Shown piece after piece: positions 1-8,377 of a stretch of 64,000 bases of DNA. The notes below the pieces were generated by a model, which worked only from the letters and a program-made list of their open reading frames with translations, was not told the DNA's origin and did not search any database. This DNA comes from an uncultured Bacteroides sp. (lineage in GTDB: Bacteria; Bacteroidota; Bacteroidia; Bacteroidales; Bacteroidaceae). The stretch is taken from positions 1,302,001-1,366,000 of the forward strand of contig NZ_OY782855.1 of the NCBI RefSeq assembly GCF_963678425.1, read 5' to 3'. The position numbers and the translations under genes were made by a program. How positions within the stretch are numbered: the first letter of the stretch is position 1; each line of letters begins with the position of its first letter.

Positions 1-481
1 CTACAATGATTTTATCCGCCGCTACTTAGGTGAAAAGAAAGGGAAAATTGTGGAACTGGAAACCGGAAAGGTGATAGGTACTCACAATGGATACTGGTTT
101 CATACTATCGGTCAGCGAAAAGGATTAGGCTTGGGAGGTGGACCTTGGTTCGTAATTAAAAAGAATCTGGAAGAGAATATTATATATGTTTCCCGTGGAT
201 ACGATGTGGAAACACAATACGGTAACGAATTCAGCATGCACGATTTCCATTTCATTACAGACAATCCATGGGAATCTGTAAAAGAATCAATTGATGTAAC
301 CTTTAAGATCCGCCACACTCCGGAATTCATTCCCGGTAAGCTGACTCACGACGGAAACATTTACAGAATAGAATCTTCAAAAAAACTGCAAGGCATTGCT
401 CCCGGGCAGTTTGGTGTGGTGTATGATAAAGATTCACAGATTTGTGTGGGAAGTGGAGAAATTCTTTGCGAAGATAGATAA
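1..481 (+). CDS. mnmA: tRNA 2-thiouridylase MnmA, C-terminal part (5' end outside window)
   Basis: MnmA puts the 2-thio group on U34 of Lys, Glu and Gln tRNAs using ATP and a sulfur relay. The frame is open from base 2, reading YNDFIRRYLGEKKGK before the GTG at 50, so the gene starts upstream of the window and the GTG is internal. The visible part has the MnmA central and C-terminal beta-barrel signatures: HTIGQRKGLGLGGG, then PWFVIKK, and near the end APGQFGVVYD followed by GSGEI. The catalytic cysteines of the family lie upstream and cannot be checked. The gene ends just before a strong hairpin. Bacteroides species often have two mnmA copies; which one this is cannot be told. Confidence 0.93.
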   Translation, partial: YNDFIRRYLGEKKGKIVELETGKVIGTHNGYWFHTIGQRKGLGLGGGPWFVIKKNLEENIIYVSRGYDVETQYGNEFSMHDFHFITDNPWESVKESIDVTFKIRHTPEFIPGKLTHDGNIYRIESSKKLQGIAPGQFGVVYDKDSQICVGSGEILCEDR

Positions 482-489
482 AGCAATGT

Positions 490-531
490 AGCCGGGACTT
501 TTTAATTTTCACAAATTAAAAAGCCCCGGCT
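490..531. terminator. Rho-independent terminator, probably bidirectional
   Basis: The arms AGCCGGG and CCCGGCT flank complementary A/T-rich runs (TTTTTAATTT against AAATTAAAAA), giving a long stem 9 bases after the mnmA stop. It sits between convergent genes (mnmA plus, GNAT minus), so it can serve both. Confidence 0.8.
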
Positions 532-588
532 ATCACCACTTAAAACAATAACAATAAAGAATAAACAGAAAAAACCATCATCTGGGTA

Positions 589-1056
589 TTATAGATCAAG
601 TTCCATCATAATATTACAACGTTTATAAGAAGCTCCATACTTAGAAACCGCTTTAAATCCTAGTTTGCGGTAAAGACTGATAGAAGCTTCCATTTTAGTA
701 TTTCCTTCCAGAAAGAGTTTTTTATAACCGTTACTCCTGGCATAAGCCAATGCAGCTTCTCCAAGCAAACTTCCAACTCCCTTTCCTTGATAATTGGGAT
801 TTACAGCCATCTTTGCCAGTTCATATTTTTCTTGTTTAGAATGAGCAATAAGTGCACAACACCCTACTGCTTTTCCATTTTCATTGACTGCAAAGAATAT
901 TTGTCCGCCTTTATTCAAAATGTATCCTTTGGGGTCGTTAAATACGGCTCGGTCTGAGCTTTCCAAATGAAAGAAAGTCGTAATCCATTCTGAATTAAGC
1001 CGGACAAAATCTTTCTGATAGGATGGCTGATATAATTCTATTCTCAGCTCACCCAT
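589..1056 (-). CDS. GNAT family N-acetyltransferase
   Basis: A 155-residue single-domain acetyltransferase. The acetyl-CoA pyrophosphate-binding loop is visible as NPNYQGKGVGSLL at about residues 87-99, preceded by the beta-4 strand KMAV and followed by LYRKLGFKAV, the usual C-terminal GNAT element. Size is normal for the family. The substrate cannot be predicted. The start lies 2 bases after the metY stop, so the gene is probably the last in a cysK-metY-GNAT transcript. A small-molecule acetyltransferase linked to the sulfur amino acid pathway is possible but is inference. Confidence 0.85.
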   Translation of the reverse strand: MGELRIELYQPSYQKDFVRLNSEWITTFFHLESSDRAVFNDPKGYILNKGGQIFFAVNENGKAVGCCALIAHSKQEKYELAKMAVNPNYQGKGVGSLLGEAALAYARSNGYKKLFLEGNTKMEASISLYRKLGFKAVSKYGASYKRCNIMMELDL

Positions 1057-1058
1057 AA

Positions 1059-2360
1059 TTAAAGTTTATTTAGAGCTTGTTCCAGGTCAGCCTTAATATC
1101 ATCAATATTTTCAATACCGGCAGAAAGACGAAGTAGTCCTGGTACTGCTCCGGAAGCAACTTTATCTGCATCAGAAAGCTGATCATGTGTAGTAGTTGCC
1201 GGGTGAATAATCAGAGTTTTGGCATCACCAACATTAGCCAAATGGCTGATTAGTTGCAGATTATTAATCAAACTGTCGGCATGCTCGCTTCCTCCTTTTA
1301 ATTTGAAAGAAAGGACACCGCCAAAACCTCTTTTAAGATATTTCACAGCAAGCTTATGGTGAGGGCTGCTTTCCAATCCAGGATAATTCACATATTCCAC
1401 TTCAGGGCGGGATTCCAGCCATTGAGCCAAAGCAAGTGCATTAGACACATGACGTTCCACACGCAGAGAAAGAGACTCTAAACCTTGCAACAACAAAAAT
1501 GAGTTGAATGGAGAGATTGTATTACCCCAGTCACGCAATCCTTCGGTACGTGCACGAAGCGTAAAGGCAATATTTCCAAATGGGCCATTAGTACCAAAGG
1601 TATCCCAGAATACCAATCCGTGATAACTGTCGCTAGGTTCAGTAAATACAGGGAACTTACCATTACCCCAGTTAAACTTGCCACTATCAACAATCACGCC
1701 ACCTAGAGCTGTACCATGACCACCAATCCACTTGGTTGCACTTTCCACTACTACACTTGCGCCGTGTTCCAACGGACGGAAGATAGCACCACCAGCACCA
1801 AAGGTATTATCCACGATCAATGGAATACCATGTTTATCGGCTACTGCAGCAATGGCTTCAAAATCAGGAATATTCAAATCCGGATTACCAATTGTTTCCA
1901 GATAAAGAGCTTTTGTTTTGTCATCAATCAGTTTCTCAAATTCCTCGGGAGCATCGTTTGGTGTGAAGTGAACCGTAACTCCCAATCTCTTGAACTGATT
2001 CTTAAATTGATTATAGGTTCCGCCATAGAGGTGAGAAGTAGAAACAAAATTGTCACCAGCCTCAACAATGTTATTCAAAGCAATGAACTGAGCCGATTGT
2101 CCGGAAGAGGTAGCCAGGGCAGAAAGTCCGCCCTCAAGGGCTGCCACACGTTTTTCGAACACATCGGTAGTAGGATTCATTAATCGTGTATATATATTGC
2201 CAAACTTACGTAATCCAAAGAGATCGGCACCATCCTGTGCATCTTCAAAAACATAAGAACTTGTTAAATAAATAGGTACTGCGCGTGAATGTGTTGTTTT
2301 GTCTACTTCCTGTCCTGCATGTACTTGTAATGTTTCAAATTTCAAATTATTTGTTGCCAT
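1059..2360 (-). CDS. metY: O-acetylhomoserine sulfhydrylase (PLP-dependent)
   Basis: A 433-residue member of the Cys/Met metabolism PLP-enzyme family. MetY-type enzymes make homocysteine from O-acetylhomoserine and sulfide. The PLP lysine is K210 in ESATKWIGGHG; the phosphate-binding SSGQSA motif is near residue 86, and VDNTFG near 183 carries the cofactor-binding Asp. The N-terminal FETLQVHAGQ and the long insertion around residues 215-250 (GNGKFPVF, YHGLVFWDTFG) fit the 430-residue O-acetylhomoserine group rather than the roughly 380-residue MetB/MetC enzymes. It lies 56 bases downstream of cysK on the same strand, consistent with one sulfide-assimilating unit. Confidence 0.9.
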   Translation of the reverse strand: MATNNLKFETLQVHAGQEVDKTTHSRAVPIYLTSSYVFEDAQDGADLFGLRKFGNIYTRLMNPTTDVFEKRVAALEGGLSALATSSGQSAQFIALNNIVEAGDNFVSTSHLYGGTYNQFKNQFKRLGVTVHFTPNDAPEEFEKLIDDKTKALYLETIGNPDLNIPDFEAIAAVADKHGIPLIVDNTFGAGGAIFRPLEHGASVVVESATKWIGGHGTALGGVIVDSGKFNWGNGKFPVFTEPSDSYHGLVFWDTFGTNGPFGNIAFTLRARTEGLRDWGNTISPFNSFLLLQGLESLSLRVERHVSNALALAQWLESRPEVEYVNYPGLESSPHHKLAVKYLKRGFGGVLSFKLKGGSEHADSLINNLQLISHLANVGDAKTLIIHPATTTHDQLSDADKVASGAVPGLLRLSAGIENIDDIKADLEQALNKL

Positions 2361-2416
2361 ATTCTTTATTCTTTATAAGTGTTCAATTATTAATATATAC
2401 TGAAATCAATCGTGTT

Positions 2417-3364
2417 TTATAATGGATATTCTTCAAATGCATAAAGAAGAGTTGAAAGATAACGCTCGCCGGTATCGGGTAGCAATGCTACAATTTTCTT
2501 TCCTGCGTTTTCAGGTCGTTTAGCAAGTTCAACTGCTGCAAAGACTGCTGCACCTGAAGATATTCCTACAAGCAAACCTTCTTGTGAAGCCAGTTCGCGA
2601 CCGGTGCGGATTGCATCGTCATTGCTAACCTGAAGAATTTCATCCACCACTTCAATCTTAAAGTTTCCAGGTACGAATCCAGCCCCAATTCCCTGAATCT
2701 TATGCGGACCAGATTTTCCTCCCGACAATACTGGTGAATCCAAAGGTTCAACAGCTACAATCTTCACATTCGGATTATGCTTCTTTAAAGTCACTCCTAC
2801 TCCGGAAACAGTTCCGCCGGTTCCTACACCAGCCACAAAGATATCCACTTCTCCATCGGTATCTCTCCAAATCTCTTCTCCGGTAGTTTTACTATGAATT
2901 TCCGGGTTAGCAGGATTCTCAAACTGTTGCAGAATTACTGCATCTGGAGTTTCGTTCTTTATTTCAGTAGCCTTTGCAATAGCACCTTTCATTCCTTCCG
3001 CACCTGGAGTAAGAACAATTGTTGCGCCAAGAGCTTTAAGCAGATTTCTTCTTTCCACACTCATGGTGTCGGGCATGGTTAATATCAGTTTATATTTTTT
3101 AACGGCCGAAACAAATGCCAGTCCCACTCCCATGTTTCCACTGGTTGGTTCTACAATCACACTATTCGGCTTCAGCAGTCCTTTTTCTTCAGCACTCTGA
3201 ATCATTGCAAACGCCGCACGGTCTTTCACACTACCGGCAGGATTAAAGTACTCAAGTTTAGCAATCACTGTTGCCTGCAGATTCTTAACTGCATTAAAAT
3301 GAGAAAGTTCCAGTAAAGGAGTGTTCCCTATCAAGTCTGTCAATTGTTTTGCGATCTTTGCCAT
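2417..3364 (-). CDS. cysK: Cysteine synthase A (O-acetylserine sulfhydrylase)
   Basis: Makes cysteine from O-acetylserine and sulfide with PLP. The PLP lysine is K47 in NPAGSVKDR; the substrate loop TSGNMG is at about 74-79, the phosphate loop GTGGT around 180, and GISSGA near the C terminus. The open frame extends upstream to 3445, but I chose the ATG at 3364 (MAKIAKQLTDLIGNTP). It gives 315 residues, normal for CysK, and a -7 promoter box at 3398-3405 lies inside the longer frame. First gene of the likely cysK-metY-GNAT operon. Confidence 0.95.
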   Translation of the reverse strand: MAKIAKQLTDLIGNTPLLELSHFNAVKNLQATVIAKLEYFNPAGSVKDRAAFAMIQSAEEKGLLKPNSVIVEPTSGNMGVGLAFVSAVKKYKLILTMPDTMSVERRNLLKALGATIVLTPGAEGMKGAIAKATEIKNETPDAVILQQFENPANPEIHSKTTGEEIWRDTDGEVDIFVAGVGTGGTVSGVGVTLKKHNPNVKIVAVEPLDSPVLSGGKSGPHKIQGIGAGFVPGNFKIEVVDEILQVSNDDAIRTGRELASQEGLLVGISSGAAVFAAVELAKRPENAGKKIVALLPDTGERYLSTLLYAFEEYPL

Positions 3365-3397
3365 AACATTCAATTTTTTAGTTATTTTCTTATGTTG

Positions 3398-3428
3398 CAA
3401 AGATAGCGTGTTGGTAAGGGGTACACAA
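3398..3428 (-). promoter_or_regulatory. Bacteroides-type promoter of cysK
   Basis: On the minus strand TTGT (3425-3428), a 19-base spacer, then TATCTTTG (3398-3405) match the sigma-ABfr consensus TTTG / TAnnTTTG. Transcription would begin about 25 bases before the chosen cysK start. Confidence 0.75.
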
Positions 3429-3517
3429 TCACGTAAAATAGTCATTTTCGTACCACGTTTGTGGTATAAATAAGAGAAAATCGGGAAGAAGAGATAAAAT
3501 TAAGGCGTTTGCATTAA

Positions 3518-3557
3518 AAAATGGTGCGAAAACAGCCGCAACTGTCCGCACCATTTT
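3518..3557 (-). terminator. Terminator of the esterase gene
   Basis: A perfect 11-bp stem, AAAATGGTGCG against CGCACCATTTT, with an 18-base loop. Read on the minus strand it ends in a run of T. It lies 88 bases after the esterase stop. Confidence 0.75.
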
Positions 3558-3644
3558 CCGGTTTTCAAAACAATATTTTAAGTAATATTCTTCTGTTAGA
3601 AAGAAGACAAAACGGAGTATGGCTAACTCCTATAAAAAACGAAC

Positions 3645-4469
3645 TTATTTCTTATCAAAGAACTTCTTAAAGAACAAAAGCTGGTAATCAATGGAGTTAT
3701 TCCAATAATCAGCATTGTGAACTCCCGGACGGGTAATAAAATCATGATTAATCTTCCGCCCTAGCAAACGTTCGTGAAGATCTTTGTTCACGTTCAGAAA
3801 GAAATCACGTTCCCCGCAATCAATAATGATTGCGATATCTCCGTTTTCAATCTTATCTATCTGATTAATCACTGTATGCTCATCCCATGATTTCTTGTTG
3901 TAAGCAAATTCACCGAGTTGTTTACTCATTTCCCAGTTAGTAGGGAAAGGACGAATATCTACTCCACCGCTGGTACTTCCTGCCGCGCCAAACACATCTT
4001 TGTGACGGAAAGCAAGCCACAATGCTCCGTGACCACCCATACTGAGACCGGTAATGGCACGCCCTTTCTTATCTGCAATTGTTTTATAATGAGTATCCAC
4101 ATACTTTACCAACTCATCAGACACAAACGTTTCGTAACGAGAGGAAGGGTCCTTGGGGCTATCCCAGTACCAGCTATTTTTCCCATCGGGGCAAACAATC
4201 ATGATTTTGTTTTGATCGGCAATTTCAGGAAGGTTTGGCTTAATACCTATCCAACTTTTAGCGTTGCCGCTATAGCCATGCAAAAGATAAACCACTGGGT
4301 AAGCCAGGTTTTTTGCTGACTTAGCACCATCTGGTGCAATGACTACTACCTGAACATCTTTGTTCATGGAAGGACTTTTCACAAGCAATGTGTCTACTCT
4401 TGCTGCATTTACGCTTAAAACTAAAGCAAACAGCAGTAGAAAGGATAAGGAAAAAATACGGTTTTTCAT
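3645..4469 (-). CDS. Exported alpha/beta-hydrolase esterase (esterase D / feruloyl-esterase-like)
   Basis: A 274-residue serine esterase. Residues 1-22 form a signal peptide (MKNRIF, hydrophobic core, VNAA). The nucleophile elbow is GLSMGGHGA with S143; the oxyanion-side motif YLLHGYSGNAKSW is near residue 61; the acid is probably in IIIDCGERDFF, and the histidine in RPGVHNADYW. This family (PF00756) includes tributyrin, feruloyl and S-formylglutathione esterases; the signal peptide suggests action on a carbohydrate ester in the periplasm or at the surface, but the substrate is unknown. It is monocistronic, divergent from the TonB receptor. Confidence 0.87.
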   Translation of the reverse strand: MKNRIFSLSFLLLFALVLSVNAARVDTLLVKSPSMNKDVQVVVIAPDGAKSAKNLAYPVVYLLHGYSGNAKSWIGIKPNLPEIADQNKIMIVCPDGKNSWYWDSPKDPSSRYETFVSDELVKYVDTHYKTIADKKGRAITGLSMGGHGALWLAFRHKDVFGAAGSTSGGVDIRPFPTNWEMSKQLGEFAYNKKSWDEHTVINQIDKIENGDIAIIIDCGERDFFLNVNKDLHERLLGRKINHDFITRPGVHNADYWNNSIDYQLLFFKKFFDKK

Positions 4470-4555
4470 ATTTCAATTGATTAATATTTAATTATTCATT
4501 GTCAAAGATGTGGCAAAAATAGCCAAAAAGAGAGAAGCATGTAACTTTTTTAGTC

Positions 4556-4563
4556 TATTTTTG
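4556..4563 (+). promoter_or_regulatory. -7 box upstream of the TonB receptor gene
   Basis: TATTTTTG fits TAnnTTTG and lies 25 bases before the start codon. No good -33 box is seen at the usual distance. Confidence 0.4.
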
Positions 4564-4588
4564 TTAATACATAATAAATGAACATCTT

Positions 4589-6961
4589 ATGAAACGAATC
4601 ATCTATATATTCCTATTTATATGTATTGCCCTAACAGCGGCTGCCCAACAGAAACTTTCAATAAAAGGTAAAGTGATTGATAAAGGAAAGCGCGAACCGG
4701 TTTCCTTTGCCAGTGTGGGTATTTACGGTACAGGCCAGGGTTCTGTAACCGATTCTTTAGGAAACTTTACCATTAAAAATGTAACGCCGGGAATTTACCG
4801 TTTGCAGGTTTCGGCTGTGGGATACAACATTGTGCTCACTCCTGAATACATTCTTTCCACAAAAGATCTCTTTATAACGGTAGAACTTGAAGAAAGCGTT
4901 ACTCAAATAGGCGAAGTAAGCGTTACAGCTTCCATGTTCAGAAGAAATCCTGAGAGTCCGGTAGGTCTTCGTCTTATCGGATTACAGGAAATAGAGAAGA
5001 GTCCGGGAGCAAACCGCGATATTTCACGCATTGTGCAAAACTATGCAGGTGTGGGATACTCACCGGTGGGATACCGGAACGACCTGATTGTTCGTGGAGG
5101 CGGACCTTCAGAAAATCGTTTCTTTATGGACGGAGTGGAGATTCCCAATATCAATCACTTCAGTACGCAGGGAGCATCCGGTGGTCCGGTTGGAATCATT
5201 AATGCCGACCTCATCCGTGAAGTCAGTTTCTATACAGGAGCTTTCCCAGCAAGCAAAGGAAATGCACTAAGCTCCGTGCTCGATTTCAGACTTCGTGACG
5301 GAAACATGGAGAAGAACTCCATGAAAGCCACTCTTGGAGCAGCAGAGTTTTCTCTTACTTCTAACGGACACCTGAGCAAGAAGACAACTTATCTGGCTTC
5401 TGTCCGTCAGTCATATCTGCAATTCCTTTTTAAAGCTTTGGGATTACCCTTCCTGCCCACATATACCGATGCACAGTTTAAAACAAAAACGCGCCTTTCT
5501 CAGCACAACGAGATTACATTCCTTGGACTTACAGGTATTGACAATATGAAACTCAATACAAGTCTTACAGGCGAAAAGGCAGAATACATACTCAGCTACC
5601 TACCAACAGTTAAACAGGAAACATTCACCCTTGGCTCGGTCTACAAACATTATGCAGGCGCACATATCCAAACAGTAGTTCTGAGTCATAGCTACCTGAA
5701 CAATCACCTCACTAAGTATCTCAGAAATGATGAAAGCACCCCTGATAATCTGACCTTGAAATATGGTTCGCTGGAGCAGGAAACTAAACTGCGTGTAGAA
5801 AACATCTCTACCTTCGGAACTGTAAAAGTGAGTTTCGGAGCAAATCTGGATCACACACAATATAGCAATAACACATTTCAAAAGGCATATACAGATCAAT
5901 CGAAGACATATAAGTACCACACCTTTCTGGATATGCTGCGTTGGGGATTCTTCGGAACCATGAATTATGAATCGCCGGATGAACGGATGACCGTCTCACT
6001 TGGAGTAAGGGGCGATGCCTGCAATTATACCTCACAGATGAATAAGCTCAATAATCAGCTTTCGCCAAGGTTATCCCTCTCCTACCAGATTATAGGCGAT
6101 GTTTATTTCAGTGGCAATGTAGGTCGGTATTATCAGTTGCCGGCTTATACCGCTCTCGGCTATAAAGACAATAATGGAATTTATCTCAATAAAAATCTTG
6201 GCTATATAACCGTGGACCAATACAGTGCCGGACTAACATACAAGCATAGCGAAAACCTTCAGATTACCGCCGAAGGATTCTACAAAAAGTACGATAATAT
6301 TCCTTTTTCCATAAATGACAATATCCCCTTGGCAGATAAAGGAGCCGATTATGGTGTGGTGGGAAATGAAGAACTCACCCCCACTGCTCAGGGACGTTCG
6401 TATGGTATTGAGCTGATGGCTAAATGGATTATCGTGAAAAAGCTGAATCTATCCTCCGCCCTCACCCTCTTTAAAAGTGAATACCGAAAAAATGAGATAA
6501 GCCCATACATCGCCTCTTCGTGGGATAACAAATACATCTTCAACCTGGGCGGCACATATAATTTCCCAAAGAACTGGAGCTTCGGAGCAAAAATAAGCAG
6601 TATAGGTGGTGCGCCTTACACTCCTTATGATGTAGAAAAATCATCACTGGTTACGGCATGGGATGTGCAAGGCAGGGCATATTATGACTATTCCAAATAC
6701 AATACCGAACGCTTATCTTCCTATACCCGCATTGACCTGAGAGTTGATAAAACTTTCTATATTAAGAAATACATGCTTGGTTTCTACATTGATTTGCAGA
6801 ACATAACAGGAAGTCAGATTAAGCAAGCCGATGCCTTAATGAGTACCGGAGTAATTGAAAATCCTTCAGCTCCTACAAATCAGCAACGATATAAAATGAA
6901 ATATATAAGTCAGAATAGTGGTACTATGATTCCTACTTTGGGCATAACCTTCGAGTTTTAG
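4589..6961 (+). CDS. TonB-dependent outer-membrane receptor with carboxypeptidase-regulatory-like N-domain
   Basis: A 790-residue outer-membrane transporter. A signal peptide (cleavage near ALTAAAQQ) is followed by a carboxypeptidase-D regulatory-like/DUF4480 beta-sandwich at about residues 23-110 (KGKVIDKGKREPVSFASVGI), the plug at about 120-230 (RNDLIVRGGGPSENRFFMDG), then the beta-barrel ending in the expected C-terminal phenylalanine (LGITFEF). TonB and a proton gradient would power uptake. It lacks SusC-type length (about 1000 residues) and has no SusD partner, so it resembles siderophore or small-ligand receptors more than glycan importers. The ligand is unknown. Neighbours on both sides face the other way, so it is a single-gene unit. 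Confidence 0.92.
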   Translation: MKRIIYIFLFICIALTAAAQQKLSIKGKVIDKGKREPVSFASVGIYGTGQGSVTDSLGNFTIKNVTPGIYRLQVSAVGYNIVLTPEYILSTKDLFITVELEESVTQIGEVSVTASMFRRNPESPVGLRLIGLQEIEKSPGANRDISRIVQNYAGVGYSPVGYRNDLIVRGGGPSENRFFMDGVEIPNINHFSTQGASGGPVGIINADLIREVSFYTGAFPASKGNALSSVLDFRLRDGNMEKNSMKATLGAAEFSLTSNGHLSKKTTYLASVRQSYLQFLFKALGLPFLPTYTDAQFKTKTRLSQHNEITFLGLTGIDNMKLNTSLTGEKAEYILSYLPTVKQETFTLGSVYKHYAGAHIQTVVLSHSYLNNHLTKYLRNDESTPDNLTLKYGSLEQETKLRVENISTFGTVKVSFGANLDHTQYSNNTFQKAYTDQSKTYKYHTFLDMLRWGFFGTMNYESPDERMTVSLGVRGDACNYTSQMNKLNNQLSPRLSLSYQIIGDVYFSGNVGRYYQLPAYTALGYKDNNGIYLNKNLGYITVDQYSAGLTYKHSENLQITAEGFYKKYDNIPFSINDNIPLADKGADYGVVGNEELTPTAQGRSYGIELMAKWIIVKKLNLSSALTLFKSEYRKNEISPYIASSWDNKYIFNLGGTYNFPKNWSFGAKISSIGGAPYTPYDVEKSSLVTAWDVQGRAYYDYSKYNTERLSSYTRIDLRVDKTFYIKKYMLGFYIDLQNITGSQIKQADALMSTGVIENPSAPTNQQRYKMKYISQNSGTMIPTLGITFEF

Positions 6962-7077
6962 CAAAATAATTAGCTACTTATGATTGTTCATTTAATCACT
7001 TAAACATTATTTATCAATCCCTGTAAAATAAGTAATATCGTTTTTTTAGCAGTTTAGTATAAGTTATCTTTTATCAT

Positions 7078-7114
7078 ATGGCTATTTTGATCTGGGCAAT
7101 CTTCTTATAGCCAT
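7078..7114. terminator. Possible weak bidirectional terminator
   Basis: Perfect 8-bp arms ATGGCTAT / ATAGCCAT with a 21-base loop lie between the convergent TonB receptor gene and the small membrane protein gene. No T-run follows. Otherwise 6962-7150 holds nothing recognisable. Confidence 0.3.
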
Positions 7115-7150
7115 TAATGCCAGCACGTAAATAACAATCGGAAAAATATT

Positions 7151-7666
7151 TCAGTTATTCAGCCGATAAATCATAAAAGCAAAACTACCTACTAAAAAAA
7201 GAAGAACTCCCCCAAAAATCAATAAACTTATCATAGCCCATTTCTTTTTTTCTTGATGCTTCATTTTATCAAATTCCTTGAAGTATTTTAGATATTTATC
7301 TTTTCTAAAAAGTAAAAAGTAATTCGAGATAAATGAGATTATCCCAATAATTATTATTACATATACACTATTTATAAGAAAATCCTTTTTAAGTCCATTA
7401 TATATACAGTAAATGCCAAAACAAATAAAAAATAGTAAAGCATTCATTAAGTTTCCTGCAAAAAAGCCACTAATGCCAACAATATCAGTTTTTTTATACG
7501 CATTATTAAGCTCATTGACAGGATTAATGTCTATTTTTTTAAAATGCTTTTTTGCAAAAGAGAGTTTGTATAAATATAAGATAGGATTAATTTTATTAGA
7601 CCATAAATGAATTTTATATTCAGCTTTATATGCAAAATAATGAATTATATTCCAAAACCTTTCCAT
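7151..7666 (-). CDS. Small membrane protein of unknown function
   Basis: 171 residues, not recognised. A basic N-terminal part (about 1-60, rich in Lys, Tyr and Asn) is followed by three hydrophobic segments at about 66-88, 95-114 and 143-166, with a charged loop (RKDKYLKYFKEFDKMKHQEKKK) between the second and third. It ends in a short polar tail. It is AT-richer than the lut genes behind it, and a short decayed coding remnant separates it from lutC. It could be an accessory gene; no partner is visible. Confidence 0.55.
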   Translation of the reverse strand: MERFWNIIHYFAYKAEYKIHLWSNKINPILYLYKLSFAKKHFKKIDINPVNELNNAYKKTDIVGISGFFAGNLMNALLFFICFGIYCIYNGLKKDFLINSVYVIIIIGIISFISNYFLLFRKDKYLKYFKEFDKMKHQEKKKWAMISLLIFGGVLLFLVGSFAFMIYRLNN

Positions 7667-7678
7667 TATAATTTGTCT

Positions 7679-7804
7679 TTAATAATTGCTATCTACAACC
7701 GTACCTCCTAATTCTGAGCCAGTACTCCACCGATTATAGAGCCGAATGGCTCCTGCACCGCCAAACCAGCTCAACCTCAGTTCACAATTCCGCAGAATCT
7801 CTTA
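7679..7804 (-). pseudogene. C-terminal remnant of an unidentified gene
   Basis: About 41 codons are open on the minus strand without any ATG, containing LSWFGGAGAIRLYNRW and ending VVDSNY before TAA. The stretch is visibly more GC-rich than its surroundings and reads like real protein. It follows directly on the lutC stop. Most likely it is the end of a gene whose front was deleted; the family is not recognised. Confidence 0.35.
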
Positions 7805-8377
7805 TTTCAAAATTACCGTCACCTCTTTAGCACCATGAGCACCCTTAACCAGAGCCTGCTCAATATCTGCAGTTTTAGAAGGGCCGGATATAAAAACTCC
7901 AAATCCATAATCGTTAAATTGCTGTCTTTTATATGCCTCATGCATAGTATCTACCAAACTCTCTTTATTGAGAAGGATTACCAAACTATCCGCAATAAAA
8001 TAGAGAGCTCTCTCTTTTACATTCTGAGGAATCCACACAGTTCCGTTTTCTGCTACACCAAACGCCCCTTCAACTATTCCCAGATTAACACCGTTCAGTT
8101 CCTGAGGTTTACTGACAGAATCCGGATCCATAGTCGAATTAATACCGGGCACATTCGATGCAATTGTTTTAGCATCCGGATACAGTTCGGCAATTAATTG
8201 ATTTACATCCTCACCCTCCTTCAATAAAACGGCATTGCCACCCACAGCTTTACTGACTTCAATAAACTGGTTTATTTTATCAGGAAACTGTATGGCATCC
8301 AGTTCAATTACAGGCATATCATATTTTTCCAGATTATGCAGCCTGATATTATTTAAAATCTGTTCTTTGCTATTCAT
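7802..8377 (-). CDS. lutC: Lactate utilization protein C (LUD domain)
   Basis: A 191-residue LUD-domain protein, third subunit of the LutABC L-lactate oxidation complex that converts lactate to pyruvate. Family features visible are the NAVLLKEG segment, GVAENGTVWI in the middle (the LUD core) and FGVFISGPSKTADIEQ near the end. The ATG overlaps the lutB stop by 4 bases (ATGA), showing translational coupling. It is the last gene of the aldA-lutABC unit. Confidence 0.9.
   Translation of the reverse strand: MNSKEQILNNIRLHNLEKYDMPVIELDAIQFPDKINQFIEVSKAVGGNAVLLKEGEDVNQLIAELYPDAKTIASNVPGINSTMDPDSVSKPQELNGVNLGIVEGAFGVAENGTVWIPQNVKERALYFIADSLVILLNKESLVDTMHEAYKRQQFNDYGFGVFISGPSKTADIEQALVKGAHGAKEVTVILK

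Noticed and set aside
50..481. GTG at 50 as the start of mnmA
   Set aside because: The frame is open to the window edge and the residues before the GTG match MnmA, so the gene starts outside.
1716..2183. Plus-strand open frame of 155 codons inside metY
   Set aside because: Antisense shadow of a gene with full family motifs; no start signals and no protein-like character.
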